DNA of 64,000 nt, taken from contig BRKX01000006.1 of the NCBI GenBank assembly GCA_026008535.1, positions 40,970,664-41,034,663 of the forward strand, read 5' to 3'. The notes beneath the pieces are model-generated. The model was not told the DNA's origin. It made no database searches and saw only the letters and a list, made by a program, of their open reading frames with translations. The first letter of the stretch is position 1. The number at the start of each line of letters is the position of its first letter. This stretch comes from Perilla frutescens (Eukaryota; Streptophyta; Magnoliopsida; Lamiales; Lamiaceae). This document shows positions 48,398-59,150 of the stretch, one piece after another. A program made the translations under genes and the position numbers.

Positions 48398-49380
48398 GGC
48401 ACACTTGTGTAAGATAGTTTAATGGATCTCTTACGTTAGATGAGTCTCTATTTGACCCATGAGGTGGTCTCTCTCTCATTTTTCTTTTGATTTTGAATTT
48501 TTATTTTTTAGTGGCCCCCTTCCCCTCTCCCTCCCCCTTCCCTTTCTTTTTAGTTTTTTTTACTTTTTAATTTCTTCATTTTTTTATTTTTTTATAAATA
48601 TATATTTAAATTTTTGAATTAATTTTTTTTAAATAAATATATACCCCAAAATGTAATTAATGAATCCTAAAATTGAATTGAATTGATTTAATTATTTTAT
48701 TCAGCATCTCACCCAGTGCATTCGCCCGATGCTAACGAGTAGGCTCATGCACTGGGCTCAATACAAGATGACGATTTAGAAAAAAAATAAAAAAAATTGA
48801 AAAAAATAAAATAAAAAGAAAATGGAGACTGTCAGGAACTTCATAGGTAATGATACTTCGTTTCATAGCTAGGAAAACTTCACTTCATATGTAATGACAC
48901 TTATATGTTATTAGATATTGATCGATTTTTTTATTCAAATAAAACTAAGAGCCCATGATTTTTTGTTTAAAAAAATATTTTAAAAATCAAGATTTGGCAG
49001 AGATACCAATGAAAGTATATCTATCATAATCGAAAAAATAAATAGCAAAAAATAAATATTGCATACTTGATGATACTTTAATTCATATTAAGTGATACTT
49101 CAACACATAATTAGTGATACTTTACTTCATACATAGTGATACATGATGTCTAGAGAATCAACAAACATATTAAAAAAAAAAGACAAAAGAATCAACTAAA
49201 ATTAAAATCCCACATTATGATTTATGCAAAAATTATTCATTTATTTTCTTCTTACCATGAGAAAATATTTCATAGTTGATAATACTTCAATTTATATTAA
49301 GTGATATTTCGACATATAATTAGTAATGCTTTACTTCATACATAATGATACTTAACTTTATACATAGTGATACGTGCGTG
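48398..49380. mobile_element. Repeat element related to 1674-3120 (copy 2, inverted)
   Basis: Begins with GGCACACTTGTG and a block (GATCTCTTACGTTAGATGAG ... GACCCATGAGGTGGTC) that is the inverse of the end block at 3025-3100. A pyrimidine-rich tract (48470-48560), an AT-rich part with ATACCCCAAAATG, and a field of AGTGATACTT motifs (48840-49375) follow. Order and content agree with copy 1 read backwards, except that the motif array is looser. No target duplication was identified. Non-coding. Confidence 0.45.
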
Positions 49381-50168
49381 GGCGAGCGCGTGTCTGACTG
49401 TTGTTGCGGGTTTGGATGGGTTTTTAGGCAGATTTGGGTGCTATTTGATGATCTGTCTAATAGGTACGCAAGAGACCCGTTAAATGATGTTTTTGTCATT
49501 ATGATAGTTGTTGAGATATGTTATATTACTCTAAAAATGTAAATAATATTATAAAAATTTAGAAAAGGTTAATGAATATGTCATTTTCTTAGTGGTTGCA
49601 TGTAATTATTTAGTGTGTCTTGAAGAGAACCTTGGCCAAGTGCTCGTCAATTATATATAACTCGGTGCGTTTTGTTCTAGCTTTGGCCGACCTTGATCCC
49701 CGATACTACTATTATTAATTCTGGTATGATTGAGATGATGACTTCAACTCAACAAAATTTAGTTGTGAATTTTTTCATATTTATCGTTGTGCAAATGTTA
49801 TTGCACATTCGTTAGAACATAATGTGTTTGAGAATCTTTAGCCGAGTCGAGTGGATAGACTGTTTTCCATATACAGTATCTTCTAGTTTCTAATATTGTT
49901 TCCCTGGAATATGAGTAATTAATCCTTTCTCTTAAACAAAATTATGATGCATAAATAATAAATTTTATAAGTTGTTGTATTAAATTGTTCAATCTAGAAA
50001 GTGGATTCCCGCGATTGATTGTAATAGAAAAATCAACTTATTTGATCCAAAATTTAATCATGCATCCACAATCAGAAACCCATATAACTTTTAAATATCC
50101 GATTTTAAATTTTTGATTAATTATCTTTAACACTGGAGTGGTACTTGCTAGATCAATAAATTGTATTA
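49381..50168. other. AT-rich spacer, nothing recognised
   Basis: Starts with a short GC-rich stretch (GTGCGTGGGCGAGCGCGTG at about 49373) and then becomes AT-rich. I see no gene or element border before the fold-back element at 50179. Confidence 0.4.
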
Positions 50169-50178
50169 ATAAATATAG
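50169..50178 (+). repeat. Target-site duplication, left copy (ATAAATATAG)
   Basis: ATAAATATAG directly abuts the left end of the fold-back element and is repeated at 54378-54387. A 9-10 bp duplication is typical of Mutator-like elements. Confidence 0.7.
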
Positions 50179-50405
50179 AGTGATGCTATTCGGCCATGGC
50201 CGGCCATAATTTTATAATTATGGTATATTTTCATTATATGGTAAGTTTTTAATTTAATCCTTAATTAGTGATTAATAATGTTTTACTATTATATCATTCA
50301 TATTAATTTTAGAAAGATTTGACTTGTGTATTTTAAACATTCAAATCATCCACAAAATCTCATTAAAATATGAAGGGATAATTTGACTATGCATTTGTCA
50401 TTCAA

Positions 50406-50445
<40 letters not shown>

Positions 50446-50954
50446 ATAAAACATATGAAATCGATCACACACACACATACTAAACTATAAAATATATGAA
50501 ATCAATCGGGGATGGCATGGTTGATTTTGCTTTGCATTTATCATTCAAATTTTATGGTATTTATAAACATACAAAACTATAAAATATTATGATATATATA
50601 TATATCTATATATAATAATTACATGAAGTCTTTAAAATATATATAAATGAATAATTAAATTATTTTTTGCCACATCAATATTACAAATAAAATAATGAAC
50701 TTATGGAAATGAAGATGAATCATCCTCAAAATTATTTAATACTTTAGCAAATTTAATTAGACAATTTACTGAAATTATTAGATAAACTCTACAAAATTAT
50801 TTTTCCTTTAGAATAAATTGTTGAAATTGATTTACAGTATACCGCACTATAGGATTTATTTATTGTTTATTTTGAATAATATAATTCAAATAGAAAATCA
50901 AGAACTTGCCGTAAATTATGAAGTATTTATAAATTATATCTAAATTGTGTTGGA

Positions 50955-50955
50955 A

Positions 50956-51026
<71 letters not shown>
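50955..51026. repeat. (AAT)n microsatellite in the left arm
   Basis: About 24 AAT units. The inverse (TTA)n tract of about 21 units is at 53491-53554 in the right arm, so the microsatellite predates or was copied with the arm duplication; the two tracts have since changed length. Confidence 0.9.
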
Positions 51027-51028
<2 letters not shown>

Positions 51029-51193
51029 CATGTTGGCAATTTCCGTTAGTCATTATCGTACCCTTGGCAACATGTTGATATATTTTAAAAATTATTAGAT
51101 CATATTGTAAATCAGTAAAATTAATAGGCTATTGTTCATAATTAAATTAAAATTAAGCTATTATCAGATCATTTAGTACATTAATACATAATA

Positions 51194-52016
51194 GTGAATA
51201 TTTAAATGTAAATCTAAATTTAGAAAGTTTGCTTAGACTCGATTAAGCTTGAATAAAGTTGCAAGCCTTGAAGTATTTGATAAATAACGATCGAAGCTCA
51301 CTCGAAAATAAATGAGTCAAGCTTTAGTTTAGTACTACTCAACTTCTCAACCAGCTTGTTAAGAAAATTAACTTGAAAATATAAAATTATCAACATAATA
51401 AAATTTATATTTTTATACTATAATGATTAATAATTATATGGAATTCTAATTAAATTAACTCATTACAAGAAAAGGTTGAATTTTAATAAATATAATGTTG
51501 CTTGTGAATAAAGTAATATATTCTTAAAATGATACATACTAGTGAATATTTAAATATAAATTTAAATTCGTTTAGGGTCGATTAATCTTGAATAAAATTA
51601 CGAGCCTCGAAGTATTTAAATAAAGATCTAAGCTCACTCGATAATGAACGAGTCAAGCTTCAGCTTAGCACTACTCAACTAGTCAGCGAGCTTGTTGAGT
51701 AAATTAACTTGAAAATATAAAATTTTTGACATGATCAAATTTATATTTTTATGCTATAATTATTAATAATTATATGGAATTCTAATTAAATTAATTCATT
51801 ACAAGAAAAGATTGAATTTTAATAAATATAGTGTTGCTTGTGAATAAAGTAATATATTCTTAAAACGATACATACTAGTGAATATTTAAATGTAAATCTA
51901 AATTTAGAAATTTCGTTTAGGGTCGATTAATCTTGAATAAAATTGCGAGCCTTGAAGTATTTAAATAAAGATCTAAGCTCACTCGATATAAACGAGTCAA
52001 GCTTCAGCCTAGGTTC
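51194..52016 (+). repeat. ~340-bp tandem units, left arm of the fold-back element
   Basis: Two complete units (51194-51541 and 51542-51877) and a third partial one. Each contains GTGAATATTTAAATRTAAAT, a segment ending TCGATTAATCTTGAATAAA (TCGATTAAGCTTGAATAAA in the first unit), GTCAAGCTT, and the TTACAAGAAAAGRTTGAATT stretch. Non-coding. Confidence 0.8.
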
Positions 52017-52164
52017 ACTCGATAATTATTCATTTATATATTTTTTAAAGACTTCATGTAATTATTATATATAGATATATATACCATAATATTTTATAGT
52101 TTAGTATGTGTATAATTACCATAAAATTTGAATGATAAATGCAAAGGAAAATCAAGTGAGCTTA

Positions 52165-53335
52165 GATCAAGTGAGCCTAGGCTGAAGCTTGACTCGTTAA
52201 TTATTGAGTGAGCTTAGATCTTCATTTAAATACTTCGAGGCTCGCAATTTTATTCAAGATTAATCGACCCTAAACGAAATTTCTAAATTTAGATTTACAT
52301 TTAATATTCACTAGTATGTATCGTTTTAACAATATATTACTTTATTCACAAGCAACACTATATCTATTAAAATTCAATCTTTTCTTGTAATGAATTAATT
52401 TAATTAGAATTCCATATAACTATTAATAATTATAGCATAAGAATATAAATTTTATCATGTCAAAAATTTTATATTTTCAAGTTAATTTACTCAATAAGCT
52501 CGTTGACTAGTTGAGTAGTGCTGGGCTGAAGCTTGACTCGTTTATTATCGAGTGAGTTTAGATCTTTATTTAAATACTTCGAGGCTCATAATTTTATTCA
52601 AGATTAATATACCCTAAATGAAATTTCTAAATTTAAATGTATGTATCATTTTAACTATATATTACTTTATTCATAAGCAACACTATATTTATTAAAATTC
52701 AATCTTTTCTTGTAATGAATTAATTTAATTACAATTCCATATAATTATTAATAATTATAGTATAAAAATATAAATTTTATCATGTCAATAATTTTATATT
52801 TTCAAGTTAATTTACTCAACAAGCTTGTTGACTGGTTGAGTATGCTAGGCTGAAGCTTCACTCGTTTATTATCAAGTGAACTTAGATCTATATTTAAATA
52901 CTTCGAGGCTCGCAATTTTATTCAAAATTAATCGACCCTAAATGAAATTTCTAAATGTAGATTTACATTTAAATATTCACTAGTATGTATCATTTTAATA
53001 ATATATTACTTTATTCACAAGCAACACTATATTTAATAAAATTCAATCTTTTCTTGTAATGAGTTAATTTAATTAGAATGGAAAATTATTAGTAATTATA
53101 GTATAAAAATATAAATTTTATTATGTCAATAATTTTATATTTTCAAATTAATTTACTTAACAAGCTGGCTGAGAAGTTGAGTAGTACTAAACTAAAGTTT
53201 CACTCATTTATTATCGAGTGAGCTTCGATCGTTATTTATCAAAAACTTCGAGATTTGCAACTTTATTCAAGTTTAATCGAGTCTAAACAAACTTTCTAAA
53301 TTTAGATTTACATTTAAATATTTACTAGTATGTAT
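52165..53335 (-). repeat. ~335-bp tandem units, right arm of the fold-back element
   Basis: Inverse copies of the left-arm units, with landmarks TATTCACTAGTATGTATC near 52304, a partly deleted one near 52638, and others near 52975 and 53322. Spacing is about 330-345 bp. The right arm has at least one unit more than the left arm, so the arms have gained or lost units independently. Confidence 0.75.
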
Positions 53336-53489
53336 TAATGTACTAAATGATCTGATAATCAATTAATTTTAATTTAATTATGAACAATAGCCTATTAATT
53401 TTACTATTTCCAATATGATCTAATAATTTTTAAAATATATCAACATGTTGCCAATGGTATGATAATGACTAACGGCAATTGCCAACATG

Positions 53490-53555
<66 letters not shown>

Positions 53556-53895
53556 CCAACACAGTTTAAATATAATTTATAAATACTTCATAATTTACGG
53601 CAAGTTCTTGATTTTCTATTTGAATTATATTATTTAAAATAAACAATAAATATATCCTATAGAATATACGGTATACTGTAAATCAATTTCAACAATTTAT
53701 TCTAAAGGAAAAATAATTTTGTAGAGTTTATCTAATAATTTCAGTAAATTATCTAATTAAATTTACTAAAATATTAAATAATTTTGAGGATGATTCATTT
53801 CCATTTCCATAAGTTCATTATTTTATTTGTAATATTGATGTGGCAAAAAATAATTTAATTATTCATTTATATATTTTTTAAAGACTTCATGTAAT

Positions 53896-53932
<37 letters not shown>

Positions 53933-54377
53933 ATAATATTTTATAGTTTAGTATGTGTATAAATACCATAAAATTTAAATGATAAATGCAAAGGAAAATC
54001 AACCGGCCATCACCAATCGATTTCATATATTTTATAGTTTAGTATGTGTGTGTGATCGATTTCATATATTTTATAGTTGTGTGTGTGTGTGTGTGTGTAT
54101 CTATTTGAATGACAAATGCATAGTCAAATTTTCGGCCATATATATTGCAATTTATTCAATATTAGCTAGGATCACTTCATATTTTAATGAGATTTTGTGG
54201 ATGATTTGAATGTTTAAAATACACAAGTCAAATCTTTCTAAAATTAATATGAAGGATATTATCGTAAAACATTATTAATCACTAATTAAGGATTAAATTA
54301 AAAACGTACCATATAATCAAAATATACCATAATTATAAAATTATGGCTGGCCATAGTGTGACCAAGAAGCATTATTG

Positions 54378-54387
54378 ATAAATATAG
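54378..54387 (+). repeat. Target-site duplication, right copy (ATAAATATAG)
   Basis: Matches 50169-50178 exactly. See the fold-back element. Confidence 0.7.
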
Positions 54388-54719
54388 GACTCATCTTTAT
54401 TCAATAATAATCCAAATAGGGGAGAAAATCAAATTCTTTATTAATTCAAACTTAACAAAATTCGTTTTCAAACTTTACCATATTATTAATTTCTCTAAAT
54501 TTAATCTCGGTAGGTGCCTTCATCGGCTTGTAGATTTCATGTGCCTTCAAGATATTATCTGTAATTCGCCGGGAACTGCAGTGACAAAAGCAATATTTTG
54601 AAACGAACAAACGAAAAAGAAGTAATTAACAAAAACAAGTAGTAAAATACTTGAAAAAATTTATACATATAGAAAATTGCACAAGAAAATGATGGCTTCT
54701 CTGGTGCAACGTTCAGTTC

Positions 54720-54752
<33 letters not shown>
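54388..54752. other. AT-rich spacer ending in a TA tract
   Basis: AT-rich DNA without a recognised gene, ending in a (TA)n tract at about 54727-54752. Confidence 0.4.
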
Positions 54753-54755
<3 letters not shown>

Positions 54756-55617
54756 AGGAAATTGAAAATAATCAAATTTAGAATACCAAATTCTTTTCTA
54801 ACTAAGGTTTCTGAGATCTTCTTTTCTAACTAAACACAAGATTAAATGACTATCATGCCCTCAAATGATGACATCCCGTCAACTTGTACACAAACTAAAA
54901 CAAACAAATTGACATCCCGTCAATTTGTATACAAACTAGTAAAGGTTTCACAACCTTGCTATCTATCCTAATTTGTACAATGTATTATGTGAAAGGATTG
55001 AACAACAACAAACGTTAAGATAGAAGAAGGAATGAAGAACAAAACCTATACTAAGTTTGTGACTCAAGCTTTCTTCAATCTTCACGTAGCGGAAAATGGA
55101 TTGAGCTTGAATGAGTCTTCAAGTGTCGATCATATCCCTTATATGCTTTTTCACTTGAATAGACAAGGCTCAAGTCTTCTCTCTCTTGATCGTGGGTTGG
55201 AGATAACCGCTCTTCATCACTACTCCATCGTGTGTGAGAAGAAAACTGTCTCCATGACATGGTTGAAGCCATATCCCACGTTCTCACCTATTTTTCAAAT
55301 ATTCCAGCAATAAAAATTTGAAAAAGAAAAGAGGTTAAATAAAAGAAAATAAGAAACCCTAAAAATAGGAGATAGAGTTTTGACTTCGTCAAACTCTATT
55401 TAAATAATATATCTAATATGTATATATCCCATTTATTTGAAATATCAATTTCGTGGATATACACATATATTTTAAGATATATAAAATTATTTTATTCATT
55501 AAAATAATAATTAAAACTAGGAAATGATAAGATTAATTACCACTATGTCATAGACAATATCGCAGGAAGTTTGTCTGACATCGAGTACAACATTGAACCT
55601 CAATGTCATACAGCACT

Positions 55618-55622
<5 letters not shown>
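54753..55622. mobile_element. Possible insertion between two TA tracts, LTR-like remnant
   Basis: 870 bp lying between (TA)n tracts at 54727-54752 and 55623-55668. Its right end read on the minus strand begins TGTTGAGTGC, an LTR-like start, but no matching CA end was found at the left edge (AGGGAGGAAATTG). It includes two copies of a ~40-bp unit with TTGACATCCCGTCAAYTTGT (54868 and 54911). A 93-residue open frame at 55032-55313 has no recognisable domain and I do not call it a gene. Confidence 0.3.

Positions 55623-55668
<46 letters not shown>
55623..55668. repeat. (TA)n microsatellite
   Basis: About 23 TA units. It forms the left flank of the element at 55669-58552. Confidence 0.95.
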
Positions 55669-55672
<4 letters not shown>

Positions 55673-58552
55673 AATGGATCATTTGTAAACACTCCCCTAG
55701 TGTATAAATTGTGGACTCATCCTATCCATTAGATTTATTAGATGAATGGATAGGATCAATTTTATTTTAATTAATTTTTTATATTTGTTATATATAAAAA
55801 AGGGCATATATGTCATGATAAATTAATTAAGATCTTTTAAAACCATTAAATGGCTTCATTCAAGATTTTCTATTATTACTTCTTAATATGTTAGCATTAT
55901 TTTTAATCATATAGTTTACTTTTGTAATTACATTAAAAATGATACTATCATATGTGCTATTCTATTAACATTGTAAAATAACAATTAGAAATAATCAAAC
56001 AAAGCTTCAAAGTACATATTAACTTTTAACAATTATAATTAAAAACAACAATATCAAAACCATGTTTACTAATCTATAATAAAGTGTAAAAATTCTTTAG
56101 TATTAATCATACACAAATAACACCAAAACATGTATCTCAACATGAAATCATTAAGGTTGTTATGTTATTTTTCTTAGACTTTAACCAAATTAATAAATCA
56201 AATATTAGTCTTCCACACACCATTAAGATGATTATAGACCCTTAAAAAATCAATATATCAATTTCGATTATTCCATATATACATGCTTAATATTAAGCAA
56301 TATTGCACCACCAAATTACAAGAATTTTGGATGAAAAAATCACCTTCTTGTAATATGATCAGACAGCAAAGCATTACAAATTAAAATAACAAATTAAGCA
56401 TCCTGAAACTTAAAAGTAGCATATCGAAATATTTTAGTATCATGTTAAACTATTTTTAAACAATGTACTTTATAAGAACAACATTAAATCACTTTATGTG
56501 TACATGATATATGTGTTTGTATTTTTTGTTGCTTGAATGGGTTATTGGTGACGATGAGTATATTTCAAAGTTGATTTTTTTTTGTTGGATTATTCTATGC
56601 ATGCTTAATACTAAGCATTACACTATTAAACTACAAGAATCTCGGATAGAAAAAATCGCTTTCATATAACGTGGTAAGATAAAAAAGCATTATAAAATAA
56701 CAAATTAAGCATTCTAAAACTTAAAAATAGCACAGCGAAATATACTTTGGTAGCATGTTAATTTTTTTTTTTAAAAACAATACACTTCATTAGAAACAAC
56801 AGTAAACAACTTTATGACTATACTGCTGCTTGAATAGAGGTTAGTGGTGATGATGAGTATATTCTAAAATTGATTTTTGTTGTTGTTGCTATGATTCACG
56901 GTTAAGTGTACATTTTGTTTAACGTAGTCAGACAACAAAGCATTACAAAATAATAAATTAAGCATTCTAAAACTTAAAAATAGCATACTGGAATAGTTTG
57001 GTATAATGTTAATTTTTTTTAAAACAATGTACTTCATTAGAAACAACATTAAATGTAATTGCATATGATATATGTTTGTATTTTTTCTTGCTTGAATAGG
57101 TTATTGGTGATGATGAGTATATTCTATAATCAATTTTTGTTGGTGTTGCTAGAATATACAGTTAAGTGTGCATTTTGTTTAACGTAGTCTGAGAATAAAG
57201 CATTACACAATAACAAATTAAGCATTCTAAAACTTAAAAATAGCATCCGAAAAAGTTTGGTATCATGTTATTTTTTTAAACAATGTACTTCATTAGAAAC
57301 AGCATTAAATTATGTGTATATGATATATTTGTATTTTTGTGTTGCTTGAATAGGTTATTGGTGATGATAAGTATATTCTAAAATTGATTTTTATTGTTGT
57401 TGCTAGAATACATGGTTAAAAGTGAATTTTGTTTAACGTAGTTTGTCAATAAATCATTACAAAATAACAAATCAAGCATTCTAAAACTTAAAAATAGCAT
57501 CCGGAAATAGTTTGGTATCATGTTTTTATTTTAAACAATATGTACTTCATTAGAAACAACATTAAAATTATGTGTATATGATATATTTGCACTTTTTTGT
57601 TGCTTGAATAGGTTATTGGTGATGATGAGTATATTCTGAAATTGAATTTTGTTGTTATTGCTATAATTCACGGTTAAGAGTGCATTTTTTAAAATCTTTA
57701 CGTGTTGAATTTTTTATCGTCAGCTAAATGAATTATTTTATATACGCTATTGTTGTATTTCTTGATGTTTGGATATGTTAATGGAAATGCTATAGTCTCT
57801 AGAACACATGGTTTAATGTGTTCAGTAGGTATCTTTTTAGAATAACATTACCTAGTACTAATAAAAGCACCTGGAATTAATAAATTAGCATCATACTTAC
57901 TCATATCGTATTCGTACAAACTCAAAAATACAACTCAAAAATACATCAAATATTTTTGTTTTTGTTTTTTCGATTCATCAATATTAAAAGCATCATGCGT
58001 CGTCAAATTAGCATCAACCACTTGTTAAACATGTTTTAATCTTATAAAAATTCTAAAGTGATATATTATGTATAATAACATTACCTACTAATAATAAAAG
58101 CATCCAGAATTAATAAATTGGCACTATATTCACACTACACTGTCACCAAATTTAAATTACATGAAATATTTTTGTGTTTATTTTTTTTAAAATCGTATAT
58201 ATATTGAAGATTTTTTGGTTTTTTTATTGTATATATATTATATTGTGTTTTTTTTAAAGGCGTGTGTATATATTGCACCATGACAATCAAATTTGGCAAA
58301 TTTGAAATTATGGGAGTGGGTGTGCATTGATTTAAATCCCCAAATATATAGGAGTTATTTATGGGTGACATTTAATATCCCAAACATGCTTGTACAATTT
58401 TGCCCTCACATGCATCAGAAATACACAAAAAAAGCAATACTAATAATCTCACCCATAATTAATAGAGACCATTGATCTTATCAAATAAGTGGACATGATT
58501 AATCCACAATTTACACACTCTATGACCATATTTACATGCTAACCCTCCCCTG
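55669..58552. mobile_element. 2.9-kb non-autonomous TIR element in a TA tract
   Basis: The left end (AGGGAATGGATCATTTGTAAA...) and the inverted right end (CAGGGGAGGGTTAGCATGTAAA...) match imperfectly over about 90 bp, including a common TGTRTAAATTGTGGA. Both ends abut TA repeats (55623-55668 and 58553-58562), so a duplication within them cannot be measured. Just inside the left end ATCCTATCCATT and AATGGATAGGAT form a 12-bp hairpin (about 55718-55755). The interior has a ~255-bp tandem array and no transposase. A Mutator-like origin is possible but unproven. Confidence 0.6.
56403..57690. repeat. ~255-bp tandem repeat array
   Basis: Units can be followed by the landmark CTAAAACTTAAAAATAGCA at 56714, 56967, 57227 and 57481 (spacings 253, 260, 254), with a more diverged first unit at 56403 (311 bp earlier). 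Each has the series GTATCATGTT, AACAATGTACTTCATTAGAAAC, TGCTTGAATAGGTTATTGGTG, GATGAGTATATTCTAAAATTG. A second smaller duplication (ATAACATTACCTA...AATAAAAGCA) is at about 57843 and 58075. Non-coding. Confidence 0.85.
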
Positions 58553-58562
58553 TATATATATA

Positions 58563-59150
58563 TCCAAAAGTAGAATGCTCGATTTATAACCACTAAATGA
58601 GCTAGATATAATTTAAATATTATTTATTTCTATATAGTTTCAACTTTCAATGTTCACAGCTTTTCCAAATCTGTACTCACACCCAAATTACAAAGGGAAA
58701 ATTATTCGTACTAATCACTTTCTTATGTCATCAATGTCCAAACATTACTGTTCTCTTCTATTCGCAACTATAAGCAATATTTTATGCAAGGACATGATTT
58801 AGTTCCAAATAGATTATGTTATAAAAGAAAAGATGTACAATAAAATTGATATAACATACAAACGGAGGATAGATAGCACAAATATCTTCGATCTTATATA
58901 TATTTATATATATATATATATATCATTGTGTAAATCTATAAATATAGACAAAAAAAAAGTAAAAAAGGGAAAAAAAGACAATATATAAGAGTATATTAGT
59001 TTCATGGGCAATTTGGAGTTATGACACACTTGTCCCCACACCAATGATTGGCCAAGTGTACCTTTTACAATTTTTTAATAACTAAACATTAAATGCTACC
59101 ACACCTAACATAAAAAAAATTAAAAAATGATGGATCCCTACCCAAATTTG
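58563..59150. other. AT-rich spacer, possible element end near 59008
   Basis: AT-rich DNA with a TA tract at about 58892-58923. The text GGGCAATTTGGAGTTATGACACAC near 59006 could be the outer end of the element that carries the DUF1985-Ulp1 gene, but its partner end would be beyond the window. Unproven. Confidence 0.25.

Larger units (their letters stand above)
50179..54377. mobile_element. 4.2-kb fold-back (giant inverted-repeat) element, Mutator-like
   Basis: Almost the whole element is an inverted repeat with its centre near 52.2 kb. Left-arm landmarks recur inverted in the right arm: the end block CCATAATTTTATAATTATGG, GACTTGTGTATTTTAAACATTC, the CA and ATA microsatellites, and CATGTTGGCAAT/ATTGCCAACATG. 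The inner part of each arm consists of ~335-350 bp tandem units (left starts at 51194, 51542 and 51878; four in the right arm, one partly deleted). The extreme ends are AGTGATGCT-type on the left and, inverted, AATAATGCT-type on the right. A 10-bp duplication flanks it. No transposase or captured gene is recognisable, so it is non-autonomous. Confidence 0.8.

Noticed and set aside
55032..55313. 93-residue plus-strand open frame
   Set aside because: No recognisable domain, no splice partners, and it lies within probable element debris.
54753..55622. A further complete solo LTR
   Set aside because: Only one plausible LTR end (55622) was found; no inverse end or target duplication at the left side.
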